Source of the DNA: Micromonospora sp. WMMD1155
GTDB lineage: Bacteria > Actinomycetota > Actinomycetes > Mycobacteriales > Micromonosporaceae
NCBI RefSeq assembly: GCF_029581275.1
Contig: NZ_CP120742.1
Location: 3,890,001-3,954,000 of the forward strand
DNA length: 64,000 nt
Direction: 5' to 3'
The position numbers were made by a program, and so were the translations under genes. This document shows, piece by piece, positions 45,201-54,800 of this stretch (position 1 is its first letter; the number at the start of each line of letters is the position of its first letter). The notes beneath the pieces were generated by a model that had not been told where the DNA came from, ran no database searches, and saw only the letters and a list, made by a program, of their open reading frames with translations.

Positions 45201-46889
45201 ATGGACGCCGACGAGATCGACGCCGGACGGGCGCGCTGGCAGGCCCGTTACGACGCCGCGCGCAAGCGGGACGCCGACTTCACCACGCTCTCCGGGATGC
45301 CGGTCGACCCGGTCTACGGGCCGCCGGAGGGTGCCACGTACCCGGGCTTCGAGCGGATCGGCTGGCCGGGCGAGTACCCGTACACCCGGGGTCTGTATCC
45401 GACCGGCTACCGCGGGCGGACCTGGACGATCAGGCAGTTCGCCGGCTTCGGCAACGCCCGGCAGACCAACGAGCGCTACAAGATGATTCTCGGCGCGGGC
45501 GGGGGTGGTCTCTCGGTCGCGTTCGACATGCCCACGCTGATGGGCCGCGACTCGGACGACCCGCAGGCACTCGGTGAGGTCGGGCACTGTGGCGTCGCCA
45601 TCGACAGCGCCAGCGACATGCAGGCGCTCTTCGACGGCATCGACCTGGCCGGTGTCACCACCTCGATGACCATCTCCGGTCCGGCCGTGCCGGTGTTCTG
45701 CATGTACCTGGTCGCCGCCGAGCGGCAGGGCGCCGACCTGTCCGCGCTGGACGGCACGCTGCAGACCGACATCTTCAAGGAATACATCGCGCAGAAGGAG
45801 TGGCTCTTCGACCCAGAGCCGCACCTGCGCCTGATCGGCGACCTGATGGAATACTGCGCCGCCGAGATCCCGCGCTACAAGCCGCTGTCGGTCTCCGGCT
45901 ACCACATCCGCGAGGCCGGTTCGACCGCCGCGCAGGAGTTGGCGTACACCCTGGCCGACGGTTTCGGCTACGTGGAGCTGGGCCTCTCGCGCGGGCTGGA
46001 CGTCAACGTGTTCGCACCGGGGCTGAGCTTCTTCTTCGACTCGCACGTCGACTTCTTCGAGGAGATCGCCAAGTTCCGTGCCGCCCGCCGGATCTGGGCC
46101 CGCTGGCTGCGCGACGTCTACGGCGCGACCAGCGAGAAGGCGCTCTGGCTGCGGTTCCACACGCAGACCGCAGGCGTGTCGCTGACCGCGCAGCAGCCGG
46201 TCAACAACGTCGTACGGACGGCTGTCGAGGCCCTCGCCGCGGTGCTCGGTGGCACCAACTCGCTGCACACCAACGCCTTGGACGAGACGCTGGCGCTGCC
46301 CACCGACGAGTCCGCGGAGATCGCCCTGCGGACGCAGCAGGTGCTGATGGAGGAGACGGGTGTGGTCAACGTGGCCGACCCGCTCGGCGGCTCCTGGTAC
46401 GTCGAGGCGCTGACCGACAAGATCGAGGCCGAGGCGGAGGAGATCTTCGCCCGGATCCGGCAGCTCGGCGGGGAGGGGCCGCACCAGATCGGCCCGATGA
46501 CCTCGGGCATCCTGCGGGGCATCGAGGACGGCTGGTTCACCGGGCACATCGCCGAGTCGGCCTTCGTCTACCAGCAGGCGCTGGAGAAGGGTGACAAGAA
46601 GATCGTCGGGGTCAACTGTCACACCGGCACCGTCGCCAAGGAGCTGGAGATCCTGCGCATCTCGCACGAGGTGGAGCTGGAGCAGCGCCGGGTGCTCGCC
46701 GAACGGAAGAGCGCGCGGAACGAGGACGCGGTCCGCGCGGAGGTGGCCCGGATGGTCGAGGTCAGCCGGACCGACGGGAACATGATCCCCGCGATGCTGG
46801 ACGCGGTCCGCGCCGAGGCGACCCTGGGCGAGATCTGCGACGCGCTGCGCGCCGAGTGGGGCACCTACCGCGAGCCGGCGCGCTTCTGA
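45201..46889 (+). CDS. icmA: Isobutyryl-CoA mutase large subunit
   Basis: 562 residues. Substrate-binding barrel of the B12-dependent mutase that interconverts isobutyryl- and n-butyryl-CoA. Two residues define substrate choice: methylmalonyl-CoA mutases have Tyr89/Arg207, while Streptomyces IcmA has Phe80/Gln198. Here Phe80 (IRQFAGFG) and Gln198 (KEYIAQKEW) occur at exactly these positions. The protein lacks a B12-binding domain, so a separate small subunit (IcmB) is required; none is encoded in this window, and in Streptomyces icmB is also unlinked. ATG at 45201 preceded by CGAGGAGGAG; an upstream GTG at 45168 is less likely. Confidence 0.92.
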   Translation: MDADEIDAGRARWQARYDAARKRDADFTTLSGMPVDPVYGPPEGATYPGFERIGWPGEYPYTRGLYPTGYRGRTWTIRQFAGFGNARQTNERYKMILGAGGGGLSVAFDMPTLMGRDSDDPQALGEVGHCGVAIDSASDMQALFDGIDLAGVTTSMTISGPAVPVFCMYLVAAERQGADLSALDGTLQTDIFKEYIAQKEWLFDPEPHLRLIGDLMEYCAAEIPRYKPLSVSGYHIREAGSTAAQELAYTLADGFGYVELGLSRGLDVNVFAPGLSFFFDSHVDFFEEIAKFRAARRIWARWLRDVYGATSEKALWLRFHTQTAGVSLTAQQPVNNVVRTAVEALAAVLGGTNSLHTNALDETLALPTDESAEIALRTQQVLMEETGVVNVADPLGGSWYVEALTDKIEAEAEEIFARIRQLGGEGPHQIGPMTSGILRGIEDGWFTGHIAESAFVYQQALEKGDKKIVGVNCHTGTVAKELEILRISHEVELEQRRVLAERKSARNEDAVRAEVARMVEVSRTDGNMIPAMLDAVRAEATLGEICDALRAEWGTYREPARF

Positions 46890-47060
46890 CCGACACACTC
46901 CGTCGATCGAGCGTTTCGGGTGGGGATGAATACGGCGAACGGTGCTTATTCCCCTTCCTGAGACGCACGATCGCGGGGGTGTGCGGCGGGGCGTGAGAGT
47001 TGCAACGTCGGGGTTGCGGGTGAGCTGAGAATCCGGGCTCACGTGCGAGACTAGGTAACC

Positions 47061-47975
47061 ATGAGCGACCCACGGATCACCTCGTCGATCTTCACCCGCG
47101 GCGCGGTCGACCTCAGCACACTGCGCGGCCCCGCACCAACCAGCTCCCGCCCCGGCACGCCCCCGCAGGGCGGTCCGTCCACCGGCGCACCCGCCGCCGG
47201 CGGTGACACCGCCATCGTCGACGTCACCGAGGCGACCATCCAGTCCGACGTCCTCGAACGGTCGATGGCCATGCCCGTCGTCGTGTTCTTCGGCGCCGCC
47301 GGCTTCCCGGAGAGCGACGAGTTCGCCCCGGTGTTGGAGCGGCTGAACGCCGAGGGCGGCGGCAGCTGGGTGCTGGCACGTGTCGACGTGCAGGAAAATC
47401 CGCGAATCGCCCAGATGTTCCGGGTCCAGGGCATCCCCATGGTCTACGCGGTCGTCGGCGGGCAGCCGGTCGACGCCTTCTCCGGCGTGGTGCCCGAGCC
47501 GCAGTTGCGGCAGTGGCTCCAGGCCGTGCTCAAGGCCGGCGGAGTGACAGTCGCCGAACCGGAGGACCCCCGCCTCGACGAGGCGGACGACGCGCTGATG
47601 AGCGGTGATCTGGACGCGGCCGAGCAGGCGTACCGCAAGATCCTTGCCGATGCCCCGGCGGACGCGGCGGCGACGGCGGGGCTGGCCCAGGTCGGGGTGG
47701 CCCGCCGGGTGGCCGGAGCGGACCCGGCGGCCGCGTTGGCCGCCGCCGAGAGTGCCCCCGACGACGTGGCCGCGCAACTGCTGGCCGCCGACATCGAGGT
47801 GCTCAGCGGCCTGGCCGAGCAGGCATACTCCCGGCTCGTCGGTCTGGTCCGGCGCACCGCCGGTGAAGACCGCGAGACGGTACGCCAGCACCTGGTCTCG
47901 CTCTTCTCCATCGCCGGCCCGGACGATCCGGCGGTCGCCACGGCGCGTCGGGCCCTGGCCAGCGCCCTGTTCTGA
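47061..47975 (+). CDS. Thioredoxin-fold protein with TPR region (YbbN-like), no CxxC
   Basis: 304 residues. A Pro/Gly/Thr-rich N-terminus (about 20-45) precedes a thioredoxin domain (VVVFFGAAGFPESDEF, GSWVLARVDVQENPRIAQMFRVQGIPMVYAVVGG, in two parts) and C-terminal TPR helices (about 175-300, DEADDALMSGDLDAAEQAYRKIL). The active-site CxxC is replaced by residues without Cys (AGFPES), so it cannot do redox chemistry and may act as a chaperone-like scaffold, as proposed for YbbN/CnoX relatives. ATG 8 bp after GAGACT (possible leaderless mRNA). Confidence 0.85.
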   Translation: MSDPRITSSIFTRGAVDLSTLRGPAPTSSRPGTPPQGGPSTGAPAAGGDTAIVDVTEATIQSDVLERSMAMPVVVFFGAAGFPESDEFAPVLERLNAEGGGSWVLARVDVQENPRIAQMFRVQGIPMVYAVVGGQPVDAFSGVVPEPQLRQWLQAVLKAGGVTVAEPEDPRLDEADDALMSGDLDAAEQAYRKILADAPADAAATAGLAQVGVARRVAGADPAAALAAAESAPDDVAAQLLAADIEVLSGLAEQAYSRLVGLVRRTAGEDRETVRQHLVSLFSIAGPDDPAVATARRALASALF

Positions 47976-48041
47976 GTTCGTAGCACGCCAGCGCGGGCCG
48001 GCGTTCCGGCCGGCCCGCCCGACCACCGAGGACGGGAGCTC

Positions 48042-49379
48042 ATGATGCGCCGGATCGCCGTCCTCGACGCGCCGACGAACCTGGGTCTGCGACCGCCGAC
48101 GCCCACGTCGGTGCCGGGTTGCGCCAAGGCCCCCGGTGCACTGCGCGACCACGACCTGCTGGCCCGGCTACGCGCCCGCGACGCCGGCTGTGTCACCCCG
48201 CCCCGGTACGACCCCGGCGACTGGCGGCCCGGCGACGGGGTGTGCCACGCCCGGGAGATCGCCGACTACTCACTGGCGCTCGCCGAGCGGATCGGCTCGA
48301 TCATCGATCGGGGCGAGTTCCCGGTGGTGCTGGGCGGCGACTGCTCGGTGCTGCTCGGCTCGGCGTTGGCCATGCACCGCCTCGGCGAGGCCGTCGGCGG
48401 ACGGATCGGGCTGGTCTTCGTGGACGGGCACTCCGATTTCCGGCACCCCGGCAACGCCTCCTACGTCGGTGCTGCCGCCGGTGAGGACCTGGCCCTGGTC
48501 ACCGGGCGGGGGCAGGCCGACCTGGCCGCACTGGAGGGACGCCGCCCGTACTTCCGGGACATCGACGTGGTGGTGCTCGGCATCCGCGCCCAGGACGAGT
48601 ACCGGCTCGACCTGCAGGCCGCCGGGATCACCACCCGCCCGGTCCCCGCGCTGCGGGCCGAAGGTGCCGCCCGGACGGCCCAGTGGGCGCACGAGCAACT
48701 CGCCGACTGCGCGGGCTACTGGGTGCACATCGACGTGGACGTGCTCGACCCGGCGGTGATGCCCGCCGTGGACGCCCCCGACCCGGGTGGGATCGCCTTC
48801 GCCGAGTTGGAGATCCTGCTCGCCGGTCTGGTCGACACCCCACACTGCCTCGGCGTCGAGCTGACCGTCTTCGACCCGGACTACGACCCGGACGGCTCGT
48901 ACGCGGCTGAGATCGTCAACACCGTCGTCGCCGGCCTGGCCCCGGTCACCGCCCCGGAGGCGGTCCCGCCCCGACTGCTGTCGCCCCGGCCGACCCCCGC
49001 CCCTCGGCGCGGCGCTCCCGCCGACCGTGTGGAGCGGTCCGCCGGGGTGGAGCGGCTCGACGCGGGGCGTCCCGGCGGGGTGAACGGGTTCGACGCTGTG
49101 GGTCTCGTCGGCGTGGACGGTTCCGGTGGCGGGATGGCTGATGCCGGCCGGGACGGCGCGGTCGAGGCGGAGCAGTCGGGCATTCCCGGACCCGCCTACG
49201 CCGAGCCGTCGGGGGTGGCGGCCGTGATTGCGGTTGCGGTCGAGCGCGAACCGGTCGGCCCGCCCGCTTCGGCCGGCCCGGGCCTGCTCCGGCGAACCTC
49301 GCCGCCGGCCGAGGACTCTTCGGGGTCGAACTCCGCCAGCGAAAACGGCGTAGATCTGCACAAAGCAGACACCGCCTGA
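48042..49379 (+). CDS. Ureohydrolase (arginase/agmatinase) family protein with long C-terminal extension
   Basis: 445 residues: a ureohydrolase domain (about 1-305) and an unrelated low-complexity extension (about 310-445, rich in Gly, Val, Pro and Asp). Mn ligand motifs are GGDCS, DGHSDF and HIDVDVLDP. The first motif has Cys where arginases and agmatinases have His (GGDHS); this Cys form recurs in a subgroup of actinobacterial members, so activity and substrate are uncertain. Start ATG 48042 or 48045 after GGGAGC. It is 66 bp after the thioredoxin-like gene and ends before repeat copy 4. Confidence 0.82.
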   Translation: MMRRIAVLDAPTNLGLRPPTPTSVPGCAKAPGALRDHDLLARLRARDAGCVTPPRYDPGDWRPGDGVCHAREIADYSLALAERIGSIIDRGEFPVVLGGDCSVLLGSALAMHRLGEAVGGRIGLVFVDGHSDFRHPGNASYVGAAAGEDLALVTGRGQADLAALEGRRPYFRDIDVVVLGIRAQDEYRLDLQAAGITTRPVPALRAEGAARTAQWAHEQLADCAGYWVHIDVDVLDPAVMPAVDAPDPGGIAFAELEILLAGLVDTPHCLGVELTVFDPDYDPDGSYAAEIVNTVVAGLAPVTAPEAVPPRLLSPRPTPAPRRGAPADRVERSAGVERLDAGRPGGVNGFDAVGLVGVDGSGGGMADAGRDGAVEAEQSGIPGPAYAEPSGVAAVIAVAVEREPVGPPASAGPGLLRRTSPPAEDSSGSNSASENGVDLHKADTA

Positions 49380-49401
49380 GTCGCTCGCGGGTCACCGGCC
49401 G

Positions 49402-49480
49402 CAGATCGACTCGCGTTCCCTGAAGTCGGGGTGTCTGATCGCGTCGGATAGCGCGGTTTCCCAGAACGCGAGTCGATCAA
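49402..49480. repeat. 75-bp palindromic element, copy 4
   Basis: Outer arms are perfect over 14 bp (GATCGACTCGCGTT / complement) but the inner arms are degraded (about 11 of 17 paired). GATC-to-GATC distance is 75 bp as in the other copies. It lies between the convergent ureohydrolase and PBP genes. Confidence 0.82.
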
Positions 49481-49559
49481 CGCGGCCCCGGCGGTGCGCG
49501 CCGCGTTGGGGTGTCCCGGCGACGCGCGGTGGCCGCGGGTCGAGGGCGGGGTCGGTGGT

Positions 49560-51524
49560 TCAGGTGGCCGGGAGGGCGCGGAGGAAGCGCTCGGCGATCG
49601 GGACGGCCGAAGCCGTGCTGGCGCCACCCTTCTCCACGAACACGGCGAACGCCACGTCGCCCCGCCAACCGACGAACCAGGCGTGGGTGTGGGCCGGGTT
49701 GTCGTCGTACTCGGCGGTGCCGGTCTTGCCGTAGACCTCACCCGGCACATCCTTGAGGGCGCTGCCGGTGCCGGACGTGACCACCTCGCGCATCATCGAC
49801 TTCAGCGCGGTGACCGATTCCGGCTTGAGCTGCTCGCCGGCCGGGGCGGGCTTGCCCGGCGCCGGGTCGAGCACCAGCTTCGGCTGTTCGAAGCGGCCTC
49901 GGGCGACGGCCGCGGTGGCACCGGCCATGGCCAGCGGACTGACCAGCGTGGTGCCCTGCCCGAACGAGGCGGCGGCCTGCTCGGCCAGGCTCCCGCCGGT
50001 CGACACCTTGCCGGTGAAGGCGTCCGTGCCGAGGTCCCACTGGCCCTCCAGGCCCAGCGAGCGGCCGGCGGCGGCCAGCCCGTCGCCGCCCAACTTCGGT
50101 GCCAGGGCCGCGAACGCGGTGTTGCAGGACTTGGCGAAGTCGGTGCGGAACGGCACCGAGCCGAGCTCGAAGTCGTCGGAGTTCTTGAAGGACCGACCGT
50201 CCACGGTGAAGGTCTTCGGGCACGCCACCGGCCCGTCCAGGGTGACCGCGCCCCGGTCCAGCAGGCCGAGTGTGCTGACCATCTTGAACGTGGAGCCCGG
50301 CGGCACCTGGGCGTTGAAGGCGAGGTTCTCACCGGCCGGACCGGGGCCGTTGGCCGCGGCGAGCACCGCACCGTCGCTGATCCGCAGCGCCACCAGGGAG
50401 GACCGGCGGGACTCGGCACGCAGAGCCCCGTCGGCCGCGTTCTGGACGGCGATGTCGAGCGTGGTCTTCAGCGGCTGGCCGGGCTGCGGCTCCCGACGGA
50501 ACAGCTCCGTGCCGGTCGGCTCCAGCTTGCCGCCCTCGACGGGACGCTCGACCACCACGGTCAGCCCGGGGCCGCCGCGCAGCCGCTCGTCGTAGCGGCC
50601 CTGCAACCCGCCGTGCCCGACCAGGTCACCGGCGACGTACCGGTCCGGGTGGGCGGCGAGGTCGTCCGCCTGCGCCGGGTCGACGGTGCCGAGCACCGCC
50701 CGGGCGAACTCCCGGGTCGGCGCCAGGTCGACCTTGCCGGAGATGAACTTGGTCCCGGGTAGGTCGTAGATCCGGGGCTTGATCTGCCGGTACGCCTCCT
50801 CGCGCAGCGACACCACCTCGACGAAGGCCCCCGGCTCGGCCTCGGCCACCCGCTTGGGCAGGTCGCCCAGGTCGACGGCGGGGACCAGCGCCGGACGGAT
50901 CGCCTTGAACGCGGCGTCGAGATCCTTGACGAGGTCCTTGATGTCGGCGACCCCGTCGGGCTGCACACCGACCCGCACCACCGGGCGGGGAGTCACGATC
51001 GGGTTGCCGGCGCTGTCCAGCACACCGGCCCGGGCACCGGCGTCGCGGCGCAACGCCATCCGGTCACCCTTGGTGAGCTGCTCGTGCACCACCCGTGGCT
51101 CCCAGATCACCTGCCACTGGTCGCCGTCGCCCTGGGCGAGGCGTACCTCCCGGTCGTACGTCCAACGGGTCTCACCCGGCAGGGACCACTCCACCTGGAC
51201 CGTCGTGGTCGCGATGTCCGCCGTGACCTTCGGCTCGCCCCGACGCGTCAGTTTCGGGGGAGTGGCCGCCAGCTCACCGGACAGCTCCTTGATCTCGCGT
51301 GTCACGTCGGCCGACGGCAGCTTGCTGCCGGTCGGGTCGATCAGGCCGACCGCCTGGAGGTCACCGCTGCGCCAGCCGGACAGGAACGCGTCGACGGTGC
51401 GTTCCGGCCCGTCGTCACCCGAGCAGCCGGCCAGAACGCCGGCCGTGAGCACCGCCGCGGTGAGGGCGGCGGTCCGGCGGCGGGCGTGGTTCGGCCGGTG
51501 GGGCCGAGGGTACGACAACGGCAT
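49560..51524 (-). CDS. Penicillin-binding protein, class B-like lipoprotein with MecA_N/NTF2-type domain
   Basis: 654 residues. Signal peptide with lipobox LAGC (Cys34), then an NTF2-like MecA_N domain (DGPERTVDAFLSGWRSGD, about 38-150), a dimerisation domain, and a transpeptidase domain with STFK (PPGSTFKMV), SCN (KSCNTAF) and KTG (YGKTGTAEY). This layout matches actinobacterial PBPs that cross-link peptidoglycan from outside while anchored by lipid instead of a helix. ATG at 51524 with GGAAGGA 7 bp upstream; a longer reading frame upstream is Arg-rich and not credible. Divergent from the glutamate dehydrogenase gene. Confidence 0.92.
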   Translation of the reverse strand: MPLSYPRPHRPNHARRRTAALTAAVLTAGVLAGCSGDDGPERTVDAFLSGWRSGDLQAVGLIDPTGSKLPSADVTREIKELSGELAATPPKLTRRGEPKVTADIATTTVQVEWSLPGETRWTYDREVRLAQGDGDQWQVIWEPRVVHEQLTKGDRMALRRDAGARAGVLDSAGNPIVTPRPVVRVGVQPDGVADIKDLVKDLDAAFKAIRPALVPAVDLGDLPKRVAEAEPGAFVEVVSLREEAYRQIKPRIYDLPGTKFISGKVDLAPTREFARAVLGTVDPAQADDLAAHPDRYVAGDLVGHGGLQGRYDERLRGGPGLTVVVERPVEGGKLEPTGTELFRREPQPGQPLKTTLDIAVQNAADGALRAESRRSSLVALRISDGAVLAAANGPGPAGENLAFNAQVPPGSTFKMVSTLGLLDRGAVTLDGPVACPKTFTVDGRSFKNSDDFELGSVPFRTDFAKSCNTAFAALAPKLGGDGLAAAGRSLGLEGQWDLGTDAFTGKVSTGGSLAEQAAASFGQGTTLVSPLAMAGATAAVARGRFEQPKLVLDPAPGKPAPAGEQLKPESVTALKSMMREVVTSGTGSALKDVPGEVYGKTGTAEYDDNPAHTHAWFVGWRGDVAFAVFVEKGGASTASAVPIAERFLRALPAT

Positions 51525-51813
51525 GGAGCTGGTCCTTCCGATCTCAGAGTGCCCTCGCACGGTAATACGCGAACGCCGTCCCCAACGTCCCCCGCGAGCG
51601 CGAGCGCGGCCAAAGACGGGCCGAGCCCGTGTGATGAACATCGCGTGGCGGGGTATCCCGCAGCCGGCCAACCTCGGACCCGCAACGGGTGAAAGGACGA
51701 AGTCCCGATCCGGACGTCTGGCCAGTGGTCCGCCGACGAAGGCGCAGAACGGCAGGGCCTAGGCTGGGCGGCAGAGTGACCCACAACGCGGTGGGTCGAG
51801 GGGAGTGGCACCG
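51525..51813. other. Divergent promoter region of the PBP and glutamate dehydrogenase genes
   Basis: 289 bp. TAGGCT at 51760-51765 is the likely -10 for the dehydrogenase gene. The sequence CCCACAACGCGGTGGG (about 51780-51795) forms a small hairpin in the leader. The PBP side shows only its RBS. No other gene or repeat seen. Confidence 0.5.
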
Positions 51814-54800
51814 ATGGACCGGCGTCCGGCGATCAAACCGGAACCCGACCTCCGGCAGGATGACTCCGGCCGGGACGACGACAACTTCGATTCGGCGACC
51901 GACGGAGACGGCTACGGCCGCCTCGACACGGGCGTCACCGGGCTGACCGGGTCGAGCATCGACACCCTTTACGATCTGGGCCTGCCGACTGAGGCGTTGG
52001 CCGACGACGTGGAGGACGCCGAGCTCGACGAGCCCGTTCCCAACGCGGAGCGCCTGGTGGCCCAGGCCGTCGCGCTCGCAGGGGACGACCACGACGCGGC
52101 GACACTCGTCGGCCGTTTCTGGCGGTTCGCGCCGGACGAGGAGTTGGTCGGCTTCACGGCCGAGGAGATGCTCGACGCGGCCCGGGCGCACCGGGATCTC
52201 GCCCAGCAGCGGGTTCCGGGCGAGTTGAAGCTGCGGATCCACGAACCGCACGCCGACCAGCACCACACCGTCGTCGAGATCGTCACCGACGACATGCCGT
52301 TCCTGGTCGACTCGGTCACCGCGCTGCTCAACTCGTACCACCTCGACGTGCACCTGCTGGTGCACCCGCTCGTGGTGGTCCGGCGGGAGCCGCTGGGCCG
52401 CCTCACCGAGGTCTCCGCGGACGTGGAGCCGGACGACGCGATCAGCGGCGACATCGTCGAGAGCTGGATGCGGATCGAGATCGACCCGGTCCGGGACGTG
52501 GCCGAGCGGGACCGGCTGCGCCGCGAGTTGCAGCGGGTGCTCACCGACGTGCGGGAGGCGGTCGAGGACTGGCCGAAGATGCGTCAGCGTGCCCTCGCGC
52601 TCGCCGACGAACTGGCCTCGACCCGCACCTCCGACAACCGCCCACCGGTGCCGGAGAAGGACATCACCGACTCGGTGGAGTTGCTGCGCTGGCTCGCCCA
52701 CGACCACTTCACCTTCCTCGGCTACCGGGAGTACCGGTTGGTGGACGCCCCCGGGGGCGACGCGGCCGACCCGGTCGACGGCAAGGCCCTCGAAGCGGTG
52801 CTCGGCACCGGCCTCGGCATCCTTCGCTCGGATTCGCCGGACGCGCGGTCGCTGTCGTCGATGACGCCCGAGGCGCACGAGAAGGTGCTGGAGAAGCGCC
52901 TGCTGATCATCACCAAGGCCAACTCACGGGCCACGGTGCACCGGTCGGCCTACCTCGACTACATCGGCTTCAAGGTCTTCGACTCGTCCGGTGAGGTGAT
53001 CGGCGAGCGGCGTTTCCTGGGCCTGTTCTCCACGGCCGCGTACCGGACCAGCGTCCGGGAGTTGCCGGTGGTCCGCCGTAAGGTGGCCGAGGTGCTGGAC
53101 CGCTCCGGCCTGAGCCAGCGCAGCCACTCCGGCAAGGATCTGATCCAGATCCTGGAGACCTACCCGCGCGACGAGCTGTTCCAGATCAAGACCGACGACC
53201 TGTACCACGCGGTGATCGGCGTGCTGCGCATGGCCGGCCGTCGGCAGTTGCGGGTCTTCCTGCGTCGGGACGCGTACGGGCGGTTCATCTCCTGCCTGAT
53301 CTACCTGCCCCGGGACCGGTTCACCACGCAGAACCGCCTGCGCATGCAGGACATCCTGCTGCGCGAGCTGAACGGTGTCGGGGTGGACTACACCACCCGG
53401 GTCACCGAGTCGATGCTCGCGCGGGTGCACTTCATCGTCCGCACCGACCCGACCCGGCCGCCCGGCGACATCGACGCCGACCTGCTGGCCGAGGAGCTGG
53501 CCGACGCGACCCGGCTCTGGGACGACGACTACCGGCTGGTGCTGGAGCGCAAGCTCGGCGACGAGCAGGCAAAGCACCTGTTCACCAGGTACGCCGACGC
53601 GTTCCCGGAGGGCTACAAGGACGGGCACACGCCGTACGAGGCGATGAAGGACCTGGCGAAGCTGGAGCTGCTGGAGGAGCCCGGCCAGCTGGAGATGCAC
53701 CTGTTCCGCAAGCAGCTCGCGCCCCGGCCGGGCACCCGGGTGCCCGGTGCGGACCTGGCCGAGGCGATGGACGTCCGGTTCAAGGTCTACCGGTACGGCG
53801 AGCCGATGATGCTCTCCGCCGTGCTGCCGGTGCTGCACTCGCTCGGCGTGCGGGTGGTCGACGAGCACCCGTACGAGGTGGACCGGATCGACGGTCGGGT
53901 CTACCTGTACGACTTCGGCCTCATGCTGCCCGAGGGGCACCACGAGCTGGCCGAGGTCCGCCCGCACGTGGAGAACGCGTTCGCGGCGGCGTGGCGGGGC
54001 GAGGCCGAGGTGGACCGGTTCAACGAGCTGGTGCTGCGCGGCGGTCTGACCTGGCGGCAGGTGGTGGTGCTGCGGGCGTACGCGAAGTACCTGCGGCAGG
54101 CCGGCACGGTCTTCTCGCAGGACTACATGGAGCAGACCTTCGTCGCGTACCCGAAGATCGCCGCTCTGCTGGTGGAGCTGTTCGAGACCCGGTTCGCGCC
54201 GGGCGAGCAGACGAACGAGCAGCGCCGGAAGCGCAGCGGTGAGCTGGTGGAGACGATCCGGGGCGCGTTGGACGACGTGGCCAGCCTCGACCAGGATCGG
54301 ATCCTGCGCTCGTACCTGACGCTGATCGAGGCGACCCTGCGGACCAGCTTCTACCAGAAGCGCGCCGACGGGCGACCGAAGGCGTACGTGGCGTTCAAGC
54401 TCGACCCGCAGGCCATTCCGGACCTGCCGGCGCCGCGACCGAAGTTCGAGATCTTCGTCTACTCGCCCCGGTTCGAGGGTGTGCACCTGCGGTTCGGGCC
54501 GGTGGCCCGGGGCGGGTTGCGCTGGTCCGACCGTCGGGAGGACTTCCGGACCGAGGTGCTCGGCCTGGTCAAGGCGCAGATGGTGAAGAACACCGTGATC
54601 GTGCCGGTGGGCGCCAAGGGCGGCTTCGTGTTGAAGCAGAAGCCGGGCGACCGGGACGAGGCGGTCGCCTGCTACCAGGAGTTCGTCGGAGCGATGCTCG
54701 ACGTCACCGACAACATCGTCAGCGGGCAGATCGTGCCGCCCGAGGACGTGGTCCGGCACGACGGCGACGACCCGTACCTGGTGGTGGCGGCCGACAAGGG

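Noticed and set aside
45201..46889. Annotation as methylmalonyl-CoA mutase
   Set aside because: Phe80 and Gln198 match isobutyryl-CoA mutase, and the B12-binding domain is absent.
45144..48152. 1002-codon minus-strand frame opposite icmA and the thioredoxin-like gene
   Set aside because: Same type of GC-driven antisense frame; icmA is unambiguous on the plus strand.
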